Shown piece by piece: positions 14,698 to 21,759 of a DNA stretch of 21,759 bases. How positions within the stretch are numbered: the stretch's first letter is position 1; the number at the start of each line of letters is the position of its first letter. The notes beneath the pieces are model-generated. The model was not told the origin of the DNA. It searched no databases and was given only the letters and a program-made list of their open reading frames with translations. The stretch spans positions 1 through 21,759 of the forward strand of contig QHYO01000328.1 in the NCBI GenBank assembly GCA_003224135.1, read 5' to 3'. The stretch is from Acidobacteriota bacterium (GTDB lineage: Bacteria > Acidobacteriota > Terriglobia > Acidiferrales > UBA7541). The position numbers and the translations under genes were made by a program.

Positions 14698-16638
14698 TCA
14701 CGGTGCGATTCTTGCGTAGAGTTGCTGCCACACCAGGTCGTTTTTCCAATAATCGACATGAGCAGCAAGGGGAACAACCGCATCCGGGTCGGGAATGTTT
14801 TCCACGTTGAATTTGTAGCTTGTATCCGGGAGATCGTAGAACTGCAGTGAACCGGAGACGATGTCATTTCCTGAATAGACATTGACCCATGGGAATGTGC
14901 GGAACTTCGCATAGCTCTGAATCAGTGGTTGAACGACGGCAGCGAGCTGCTCGCGAATGTGAAACGTTTCTTTGCCTTGGATCGTGAAGAAGAAGGCGAT
15001 TTTGTCGAGCGGGGAACCGAAGGTTTCAAGAAGGCAGGTTCTTTTTTCGACGTCGACGTGATTACCGGTGATGTCATCGAGGTTGAGAAGTTTGTTGAGA
15101 GTGTCGTAGGCAATCACGGAGCCGAGGGAATGTCCGACGATGGCAATTTTTGAGTACTCCCATGAGGAGTCATCGGCACTGCGAGCCGTATAGATGCCGG
15201 TGACGGAGTCCGAAGCAATCTGTTTGATTTCCTGACGAATTTTGCAGAAGCGGTCCAGCTTGTTGGAATCCACGTAGATGGCGACATCGCCGGGGAATTG
15301 AATCAGCAAGTCGCGAACGAGTTTTGCGAGGACGATGAGAGCGGGCCAGACCCATAGTGGATTAGCGAGAAGGCTTGCAGCCCACTGCACAATGGCTGGG
15401 AGGTATGCAGGTAGAGTCAGTTCGCTGCGCGCTACGAGGACGAGCGCGGGAATCACCGCCAAGTGCAGAGCGAAAGAGAGGACAAAAAGGAATACGAGAA
15501 ACGGGTCGCCGCGAAGCTCAGTTCCACTGGAACGCTTTGAAGCGCGGGAGACCAGGGATACAACCACCAGGAACGCGGCGGCCAGGAGAAACAGAGTGGA
15601 GACACCCTGGACGGATTCGGAATTCATACCCTTCAGGAAGTGTGCGACCCACTGGAAGCGAGTGACGGTGGACATGAGAGCGGCGGAGGCGAGAATCGTG
15701 AGGGCAGTGACAGAGAAGCCGATCCAACCGACGATGGAGATGAAAAGTTTTTTCCATCGCGCAAGGTTCGCGGGTTTGCACATCTCGCCGAGGAAAAGGA
15801 TGACGCCAAAGCTAAGCGCGATGGCGCACATTCCGGTGGCTATGGCAGAGAGCTGCTTCCAGTGTTGATCGAAACGCATCATGGTGAAGGCGGGAATGGA
15901 TGCTTTTGCGGCGCCGGCGGAAACGATCACGGCGTTGATTGCTATCAGAGACAGCAGAAGAAGTAGAGTGAGAGTGACCTCAAGAACGGCGCGAAATGGA
16001 ATCTTGAATTGTTGCATGCCCTGTTGTGGCCCGGCAGGCGATTCATCGGGAAACATGGCCCGCAGAAAAGGCTTGCCGGAGTTCCAGATGCTCCGCATGC
16101 CGCCGTTGAAAAAAAACGAGATGACGTCACTGAGTCTTGCGGCGCCTTCCGTGACGGGAGCCCAATATGCCTCGTAGAGGTGCAACTGGCAGTTTTTTTT
16201 CGGGTCCTCCTTGTCCTGAAGGTCAATTTCGACGCGCTCCACGACTTGTTCTTTCCCGCCCGGGCTGGAGGGCCCGAATTTCACCACGGTTACGCGCGGA
16301 CGACGGCCGGGGATGCGTGTGCCAAAGCGGTCTGCCACTTTTAGAATTCCCGTGGTGAGGCCGTCCAGAGTTTCAAAAGGGATCTGCTGACCCATGCCGT
16401 GAACGATCCAGACTGCGCGCTTTTCGCTTGGACGATCGAGTTCTTCTGCCGTGCGCCGTGGTCGCGGTTGCTCAGGTCTCGCAGCGGGGCGGGGAAGAGC
16501 TTCCGCTCCAAGAATCCTGGTTGCTTCCGCAATGGCAGGAGCCGGTGCGGGCGGTGGGCCGAAGCCGCGGGTTTCGTAATGAACGGACTTTCCGATCGCG
16601 TACTTGTGATTGGGAAGCTGCTGCTTGTGTTCGGCCAC
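14698..16638 (-). CDS. Alpha/beta hydrolase with inserted membrane domain
   Basis: This 646-residue protein starts at GTG 16638, with GAGGTG 8 bases upstream. After a Pro-rich N-terminus (27-65) comes the strand VWIVHGMGQQ (76-85), which carries an oxyanion-hole HG motif, and later YEAYWAPVTEG. Then about six membrane segments follow (roughly 221-244, 262-287, 298-322, 345-365, 379-403 and 415-443). After these the hydrolase resumes with GDVAIYVDS and the nucleophile elbow GHSLGS (502-507, Ser504). The remaining triad candidates are D592 (SGNDIVSG) and H627 (AAHVDYW). An even number of membrane passes would keep both halves of the hydrolase on one face, probably the cytoplasmic one. The likely substrate is a lipid or ester, by inference only. 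It stands alone and faces away from the oxidoreductase cluster. Confidence 0.82.
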   Translation of the reverse strand: MAEHKQQLPNHKYAIGKSVHYETRGFGPPPAPAPAIAEATRILGAEALPRPAARPEQPRPRRTAEELDRPSEKRAVWIVHGMGQQIPFETLDGLTTGILKVADRFGTRIPGRRPRVTVVKFGPSSPGGKEQVVERVEIDLQDKEDPKKNCQLHLYEAYWAPVTEGAARLSDVISFFFNGGMRSIWNSGKPFLRAMFPDESPAGPQQGMQQFKIPFRAVLEVTLTLLLLLSLIAINAVIVSAGAAKASIPAFTMMRFDQHWKQLSAIATGMCAIALSFGVILFLGEMCKPANLARWKKLFISIVGWIGFSVTALTILASAALMSTVTRFQWVAHFLKGMNSESVQGVSTLFLLAAAFLVVVSLVSRASKRSSGTELRGDPFLVFLFVLSFALHLAVIPALVLVARSELTLPAYLPAIVQWAASLLANPLWVWPALIVLAKLVRDLLIQFPGDVAIYVDSNKLDRFCKIRQEIKQIASDSVTGIYTARSADDSSWEYSKIAIVGHSLGSVIAYDTLNKLLNLDDITGNHVDVEKRTCLLETFGSPLDKIAFFFTIQGKETFHIREQLAAVVQPLIQSYAKFRTFPWVNVYSGNDIVSGSLQFYDLPDTSYKFNVENIPDPDAVVPLAAHVDYWKNDLVWQQLYARIAP

Positions 16639-16936
16639 GACGATTCACCTCGGGGTGGTAAGAATTTGCCGAAAGTATAGGTATGGGGTAACTCCGGCGT
16701 CAAGATTCGTTAAGAGACATCTGTGATCGATGATGTCGGAGGGCGGAACAGAAGCTCAACTGTTGTATGCAGCCTTTCGTGGGGCGAGATGAAGGGCAGG
16801 CGGCAGGGAAGGACGCGCACTTGTATGGTCTTGACGGGCGCGAGTAGAATTAGCGGTCTTCGTCAACGGCAAGAAGTTTTTTTATGTCAGGGTTTGTGAG
16901 TACAGAGCCTGAAACCCAAGCGGAGCTTCGGCAAAA
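16639..16936. promoter_or_regulatory. Divergent intergenic region, weak promoter candidate
   Basis: This region separates the - strand hydrolase from the + strand oxidoreductase cluster. A weak + strand candidate is TTGTAT (16821-16826) with TAGAAT (16845-16850), 18 bases apart; a TTGACG lies inside the spacer. Nothing else was recognised: no ORF with a ribosome binding site and no clear repeat. Confidence 0.3.
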
Positions 16937-18565
16937 ATGACGCAGCACTATGACGTGATTGTGATTGGCGGCGGGCATAACGGCCTGACGAATGCCGCAT
17001 ACCTGGCGAAAGCCGGGAAGAAGGTGGTGGTGTTAGAGCGGCGGCATGTGCTGGGCGGGGCCGCGGTGACAGAAGAAATTATTCCGGGATTTTTGTTCAG
17101 CGAGTGTTCGTACGTGGTTTCGCTTTTGCGGCCGGAAATTATTCGGGATTTGGATCTGCCGCGGCATGGACTGGAAATCTTGCCCCTGGATGGAACGTTT
17201 ACGCCGATGCCGAGCGGAGACTATCTGTGGCGGATGAACGATCATGGACGGACGGTGCGGGAAATCCGGCGGCATTCGCGGGTGGACGCCGAGGCGTACG
17301 AAGAGTTTTCCAAGATGATGACGCCGATGTGTCGGTTCGTGAAACCAATTTTGTCGATGATTCCGCCGGACCCGACAACGCTGCGGCCGAAGGATTTAAG
17401 GCAACTTCATTTTTTGATGCAACGATTCCGCGATTTGTCGAGCGATGAGCGCTACACGCTGATTCAATTGATGACAATGAGCGCGGCGGATTTTCTAGAC
17501 CAATGGTTTGAGACGGACGTGTTGAAGGCGACGATGTCGGCTTCGGGAATTATCGGAACGTTCTTGGGGATTCGTTCGCCGGGCACGGCGTATGTTTTGC
17601 TGCATCACTACATGGGTGAGATCGATGGAGCGTTTCGTTCGTGGGGGTTCAGCCGCGGAGGGACTGGCGCGATTTCGAATGCGATTGCAGCGGCGGCACG
17701 CGAAGCGGGTGTGGAGATACGCACGAAGGCCGGCGTAGCGAAAATTATTGTGAAGAACGGGCGTGCGTGTGGAGTGGCGCTGCAGAGCGGTGAAGAGCTT
17801 TCGGCGAACGTGGTTTCGTCGAGTGTGGACCCGCATTTGACGTTCGAGAAATTTCTGGAGCCGAATGAGCTGCCAGGTGAATTTCTCGAAGATGTGAAGA
17901 GGTATAAATATCGCGGCTCGTCGGGGAAAGTGAATCTGGCGTTGGATGGACTGCCGGAGTTTAGGTGCCTGCCGGGAGACGGCGCGCACTTACGCGGGGC
18001 GCTTTCGATTTCACCGAGCGTCGAGTACATGGAGCGAGCATACGACGATGCGAAGTACGGGAAATTTTCCCGGCGACCGTACATCGATATGGTGATTCCG
18101 AGTTTGACAGATCCATCGGTAGCGCCGCCCGGGAAGCACGTTATGTCGTGCTTCGTGCAATACGCGCCGTACAAGCTGGCTGAGGGTACCTGGGACGACC
18201 AGCAGCGCGATGCGTTTGGGGACAACGTTATCGATACGATCAGCGACCATATACCGAACATTAGGAAAATTATTGTGGGGCGGCAGGTGCTTACGCCGCT
18301 GGACCTGGAACGCGAATTCGGTCTGACACAAGGAAACATTTTTCAGGGCGAGCTTTCGCTGGAGCAGCTTTTCTTTTTGCGGCCGGTGCCGGGTTGGGCG
18401 TACTACAAAACGCCTGTAGAAAACCTTTATATGTGCGGGTCGGCGACGCATCCGGGCGGAGGAATTATGGCGGCGCCGGGCAGGATTGCGAGTCAGGTGA
18501 TTTTGAAAGAGTGGAAAGGCGCCCCGTCGATCAAAAGGGATTCGCGCGCGCAGGCGGGGAACTGA
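16937..18565 (+). CDS. PYROXD2/CrtI-like FAD-dependent oxidoreductase
   Basis: The 542-residue protein opens with an FAD-binding Rossmann fold: DVIVIGGGHNGLTNAAYLAK (glycines at 11-13 and 16) and an acidic residue ending strand 2 (VVVLERR). GGAAVTEE follows, then a long substrate-domain region. A second FAD-contacting motif, FSRGGTGAISNAIAAAAREAG, sits mid-protein, and the family's C-terminal motif is YMCGSATHPGGGIMAAPGR. This matches the PYROXD2 branch of the phytoene-desaturase-like superfamily. It likely oxidises a C-N or C-C bond; the substrate is unknown, and no other carotenoid gene is near, so carotenoid desaturation is unlikely. GGAG lies 11 bases before ATG 16937. The second paralogue follows after 2 bases, so they are co-transcribed. 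Confidence 0.9.
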   Translation: MTQHYDVIVIGGGHNGLTNAAYLAKAGKKVVVLERRHVLGGAAVTEEIIPGFLFSECSYVVSLLRPEIIRDLDLPRHGLEILPLDGTFTPMPSGDYLWRMNDHGRTVREIRRHSRVDAEAYEEFSKMMTPMCRFVKPILSMIPPDPTTLRPKDLRQLHFLMQRFRDLSSDERYTLIQLMTMSAADFLDQWFETDVLKATMSASGIIGTFLGIRSPGTAYVLLHHYMGEIDGAFRSWGFSRGGTGAISNAIAAAAREAGVEIRTKAGVAKIIVKNGRACGVALQSGEELSANVVSSSVDPHLTFEKFLEPNELPGEFLEDVKRYKYRGSSGKVNLALDGLPEFRCLPGDGAHLRGALSISPSVEYMERAYDDAKYGKFSRRPYIDMVIPSLTDPSVAPPGKHVMSCFVQYAPYKLAEGTWDDQQRDAFGDNVIDTISDHIPNIRKIIVGRQVLTPLDLEREFGLTQGNIFQGELSLEQLFFLRPVPGWAYYKTPVENLYMCGSATHPGGGIMAAPGRIASQVILKEWKGAPSIKRDSRAQAGN

Positions 18566-18567
18566 CG

Positions 18568-20141
18568 ATGCCCCTGGGACAAAAAGTAGTGGTCATCGGT
18601 GGCGGGCACAATGGATTGATTACGGCGTTTTATCTGGCGAAAGGTGGATTCAAGCCGCTGGTGCTGGAGAGCCGGGACGTGGTTGGCGGCGGAGCTGTGA
18701 CGGAGGAATTTCATCCGGGATTTCACGCTTCGACGCTGGCGCACACGTTGGGGCCACTGCGAGCGGATGTCGCACGCGATTTGCAGGTAGAAAAGTTCGA
18801 TTGTCAGATCTTCCAACCTGATCCGCGCGTGTTTTCGCCATCGCCGGATGGACGAGCGCTACTTTTTTATTCGGATGTGGCGAAGACGGCGGGCGCAATC
18901 GCACGGATTTCGGCGAAGGACGGAGAGAAGTACGCGCAATTCGCGGGTGCGCTGGAGGAAGTTGCAGCGATTTTCGCGCAACTGTGTTTGATCACGCCTC
19001 CGGCGATTGACAAGCCGACAACCGAAGATTTGTGGAACTTGTTCAAGACCGGCCGCGGCGTGCGAGGGCTGGGCAAGAAACGGATTTTTGATTTGCTGCG
19101 TTGGGGTCCGATGGCGGTAGCGGACTACGTGGCAGAATTTTTTGAAACGGAGCTGATTCGAGCGACGATTGCGGCGCGGGGAATTTTTGGAACGGCGCTG
19201 GGGCCGTGGTCGGCGGGATCAACTGCGGTGCTGCTGCTGCGAGCTGCGGCGGACGCGAATCCGGTGGGGACTGCGGCGTTTTAAATGCGTTAGCGGAGGC
19301 GGCGAAAAAAGCGGGCGCGGAGATTCGAACGAACGCGGAAGTGCAGCAAATCCGAACGAAAGATGGAGCGGTCGCGGGGGTGCTGTTAAAGGATGGCGAA
19401 GAGATTGCGGTAGAGGCGGTGGTTTCTGGCGTCGATCCTAAACGCACTTTTTTCACGCTGCTCGATCCGTCGCAGCTTGAGCCGGGATTCGCGCAGCGAA
19501 TGAAGAATCTGCGCGCGAAGGGAACAGTTGCGAAAGTGAATCTTGCGTTGGGCGATTTGCCGTCGTTTCCATCGCTTGTAGGCACGGTGGGGCCGGACGG
19601 CTTCCGCGCGGCGCTTTCGGGAAGAATCCACATTGGGCCGGAGATTGATTATCTGGAGAGGGCGTTTGACGCTTCGAAGTATGGAGAATTCGCTAGCGCG
19701 CCGTATTTGGATGTGACGATTCCGACGATTCTTGATTCATCGTTGGCGCCGAAAGGGAAGCACGTGTTGTCGGCGTATGTGCAATTCGCGCCATACAAAT
19801 TGAAGGATGGGAACTGGGACGCGCGGCGCGCGGAGTTAGGCGAAACGGTGTTGAAGACGCTGGCGCAGTACGCGCCGAACTTGCCCAGTGTTGTTGAGGG
19901 GATGCAGGTGATCACGCCTGCGGATCTAGAGAAAACGTACGGATTTACGGGTGGCCATATTTTTCATGGCGAGTTGGCGCTCGATCAACTGTTTACGATG
20001 CGGCCGGTGTTGGATTGGGCGCGGTACAAGACACCAGTGCGCGGATTATTTATGTGCAGCAGCGGAACGCATCCGGGCAATGGATTGACGGGCGCGAGCG
20101 GCGCGAATGCGGCGAGGGAAATTATTCACGAGCTGCGATGA
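18568..20141 (+). pseudogene. Second PYROXD2-like FAD oxidoreductase, frameshifted
   Basis: From ATG 18568 the frame reads a PYROXD2-like Rossmann start (VVVIGGGHNGLITAFYLAKG, then GGGAVTEEFHPGF) for 238 codons and stops at TAA 19282-19284 after NPVGTAAF. The rest of the enzyme continues in the -1 frame from about 19281 (LNALAEAAKKAGAEIRT) to TGA 20141, ending with the family motif FMCSSGTHPGNGLTG. Compared with the upstream paralogue, about 8 residues holding the SRGGTGAIS motif are missing, so the simplest explanation is a deletion of 22 or 25 bases (length 1 modulo 3). An intact gene would code for about 532 residues. The stop overlaps the aminotransferase start as ATGA. An assembly or sequencing error is possible; the flanks on both sides look under normal coding constraint. 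Confidence 0.85.
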
Positions 20142-21490
20142 GAGTGATTAAGCGCGACAAGCTGAAAGAACTTTCTTACCGCGAACAACACCGCTTCATG
20201 GCGGAGCACCCGACCTCAGCGGCAATGTTTCGAGCTGCTCAGGACTCGTTGCTGGGTGGCGTGCCGATGAACTGGATGCGCAAGTGGGCGGGCGAGTTTC
20301 CGATTTTTGTGGTGCGTGCGAAGGGCGCCCACTTTACGGATGTGGACGGGCGCGAGTATGTGGACTTGTGTTTGGGCGATACGGGCGCGATGACGGGGCA
20401 CTCGCCGGATGTGGTGGCGGACGAAATTGCGAAGCGGGTGCGCGAAGGTATCACGCTGATGCTGCCTACGGAAGATTCGTTGTGGGTCGGAGCCGAGTTA
20501 AAGCGGTGGTTCGGGCTGCCGTACTGGCAATTTGCCTTGACGGCAACGGATGCGAACCGGTTTGCGATCCGCATTGCACGGGAGATTACCCAGCGATCGA
20601 AGATTCTGGTTTACAACTACTGCTATCACGGAACGGTGGACGAAACGTTTGCGTCCTTGCGGGACGGGGTGGTGGGGCCGCGACGGGGGAATATTGGTCC
20701 ACCGGTGAATCCCGCTGAGACGACGCGCGTAGTGGAGTTCAACGACCTGAATACGCTCGAAGACGCGCTGAAGCACCACGATGTGGCGGTGGTACTGGCA
20801 GAACCGGCGATGACGAACGTCGGAATTATTTTGCCGGACGATGGCTATTGGAAAGCAGCGCGAGAGCTGACGAAAAAGTACGGGACGCTCTTGCTGGCCG
20901 ACGAGACGCACACGATCTGCGCTGGACCGGGAGGTTGTACGCGCGAGTGGAAGCTGGAGCCGGATTTTGTGGTGTTCGGCAAGCCGATTGGCAGCGGGAT
21001 TCCGGGAGCGACGTATGGCTGTACGGAAGAGGTGGCGGAGCGGATTTCGGCGCGAATCGAGCTGGAAGACTGCGACGTTGGGGGAATCGGCGGGACACTT
21101 GCAGGAAATGCGCTGTCACTGGCGGCGATGCGTGTGACGCTCGAAAATGTGCTGACCCCGAAGGCCTTTGAAACGATGATTCCGCTGGCGAAGCGATTTG
21201 CAGGCGGCGTGGACGGAGAGATTAAGAGGCACGGACTGCCGTGGAATGTGCAGCAACTGGGCGCTCGCGCTGAGTATACATTTCGCGAAAAGCCGCCGAG
21301 AAACGGCGCAGAATCCGCAGCAGCCGGTGATTTTGAGCTGGAACGATTTCTGCATTTGTACGCGTTGAATCGTGGAGTACTGTTGACGCCGTTTCACAAC
21401 ATGGCGCTAATGTGTCCTGCGACGACGGAAGCCGACGTGGATCTGCACACGCGGATTTTCAGCGAGGCCGTGGAAGAACTCTTAATGTAA
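20138..21490 (+). CDS. Class III PLP aminotransferase (glutamate-1-semialdehyde aminomutase-like)
   Basis: This 450-residue enzyme starts at ATG 20138, which overlaps the preceding stop (ATGA) and so suggests coupling. Fold-type I PLP features are YCYHGTVDE (161-169), the cofactor-binding Asp in LLLADETHT (D255) and the Schiff-base lysine K282 in FVVFGKPIGSGIPGATYG. The overall pattern (GEFPIFVVRAKGAHFTDVDG, then VDLCLGDTGAMTGHSP) resembles glutamate-1-semialdehyde 2,1-aminomutase and related beta-amino acid or D-amino acid aminotransferases. The usual SGTEA motif reads TATDANRFA, so the substrate may differ. No other haem-synthesis gene is nearby. The context, with two oxidoreductases upstream and a glutamate-semialdehyde dehydrogenase downstream, points to amine or amino-acid catabolism and not to tetrapyrrole synthesis. 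Substrate assignment is inference. Confidence 0.88.
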   Translation: MRVIKRDKLKELSYREQHRFMAEHPTSAAMFRAAQDSLLGGVPMNWMRKWAGEFPIFVVRAKGAHFTDVDGREYVDLCLGDTGAMTGHSPDVVADEIAKRVREGITLMLPTEDSLWVGAELKRWFGLPYWQFALTATDANRFAIRIAREITQRSKILVYNYCYHGTVDETFASLRDGVVGPRRGNIGPPVNPAETTRVVEFNDLNTLEDALKHHDVAVVLAEPAMTNVGIILPDDGYWKAARELTKKYGTLLLADETHTICAGPGGCTREWKLEPDFVVFGKPIGSGIPGATYGCTEEVAERISARIELEDCDVGGIGGTLAGNALSLAAMRVTLENVLTPKAFETMIPLAKRFAGGVDGEIKRHGLPWNVQQLGARAEYTFREKPPRNGAESAAAGDFELERFLHLYALNRGVLLTPFHNMALMCPATTEADVDLHTRIFSEAVEELLM

Positions 21491-21534
21491 TGGCACGGCA
21501 AGGTCGTGGGCAGGCGATCGTTCGAGTGGAACCG

Positions 21535-21564
21535 TTGGCGCGTGAATGATGCGCGCAGTAAAAT
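21535..21564 (+). promoter_or_regulatory. Candidate promoter of the P5C dehydrogenase gene
   Basis: TTGGCG (21535-21540) and TAAAAT (21559-21564) are 18 bases apart, within the 105-base gap before the dehydrogenase. The gene may therefore be expressed separately from the upstream cluster as well as by read-through. Confidence 0.45.
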
Positions 21565-21595
21565 AGGGTGTTTGGAGATGTCAGGAGGAAGTGAC

Positions 21596-21759
21596 ATGGC
21601 GACGGCGGAGACTCGATTGCAAAAGCCGGAGTTTGTGAATGAGCCGTTTGTGGATTTTACGAAGGCGGAGAATCGCGCCGCGATGCAAGCGGCGCTGAAG
21701 AAAGTGGCTTCGGAGTTTGCTCGCGAATATCCGATGGTCATCGCTGGGCAGGACGTGAA
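21596..21759 (+). CDS. pruA: 1-pyrroline-5-carboxylate dehydrogenase, N-terminus (partial)
   Basis: The gene starts at ATG 21596 with a strong ribosome binding site, AGGAGGA (21583-21589), and runs off the right edge after 54 codons. The N-terminal pattern FVNEPFVDFTKAENRAAM, then EFAREYPMVIAGQDV, is characteristic of L-glutamate gamma-semialdehyde (1-pyrroline-5-carboxylate) dehydrogenase. That enzyme oxidises glutamate semialdehyde to glutamate with NAD+ in proline and ornithine breakdown. The catalytic Cys and Glu lie beyond the window. No proline dehydrogenase domain precedes it, so this is the stand-alone (RocA/PruA) type. Confidence 0.85.
   Translation, partial: MATAETRLQKPEFVNEPFVDFTKAENRAAMQAALKKVASEFAREYPMVIAGQDV

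Noticed and set aside
16832..16850. TTGACG with TAGAAT before the first FAD oxidoreductase
   Set aside because: The spacing is only about 8 bases, too short for a sigma70 promoter. TTGTAT at 18 bases is listed as a weak alternative.

Overview
The window looks like a chromosomal segment of an Acidobacteriota (Terriglobia-like) genome. The main evidence is a secreted protein of the VWFA-related Acidobacterial-domain family at the left end, GC-rich coding sequence, a Tat-exported aldo/keto reductase and several DinB-fold proteins. This assignment is inference from family content, not from a marker gene.

Layout, left to right. (1) 1-1445: the tail of an unidentified gene, then the secreted VWA-like protein. 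(2) 1565-1750: a compact transcription unit with a sigma70-type promoter, strong ribosome binding site, 13-codon lysine-rich ORF and intrinsic terminator. (3) 1816-2217 (-): a CheY-like receiver gene interrupted by an amber codon at position 11. (4) 2454-5444 (-): a large UvrD-type helicase fused to a PD-(D/E)XK nuclease with an Fe-S cysteine set, probably a recombination or repair machine. (5) 5862-8250: a Tat-signal aldo/keto reductase and two divergent DinB-fold proteins. (6) 8377-9561: an acetyl-CoA acetyltransferase-type thiolase. (7) 9602-11289 (-): an ECF sigma factor, its zinc-binding anti-sigma factor (GTGA overlap) and a membrane double-zinc-ribbon protein, apparently one operon. (8) 11911-13312 (-): an IS110-family transposase broken by a roughly 96-bp internal inversion, with a structured non-coding stretch upstream (13313 to about 13600). 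(9) 13680-14609: a zinc-ribbon protein with three DUF2007-like repeats. (10) 14698-16638 (-): an alpha/beta hydrolase with a membrane domain inserted in it. (11) 16937-21759: two tandem PYROXD2/CrtI-like FAD oxidoreductases (the second frameshifted), a class III aminotransferase resembling glutamate-1-semialdehyde aminomutase, and the start of a 1-pyrroline-5-carboxylate dehydrogenase. This last group reads as a metabolic cluster for amine or amino-acid oxidation that ends in glutamate.

The most unusual observations are the cryptic inversion inside the transposase (the missing C-terminal residues are encoded on the opposite strand between short inverted repeats), the complete micro-gene at 1565-1750, and three separate gene lesions in the window (receiver amber codon, transposase inversion, oxidoreductase deletion). 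No tRNA, rRNA or CRISPR array was seen.
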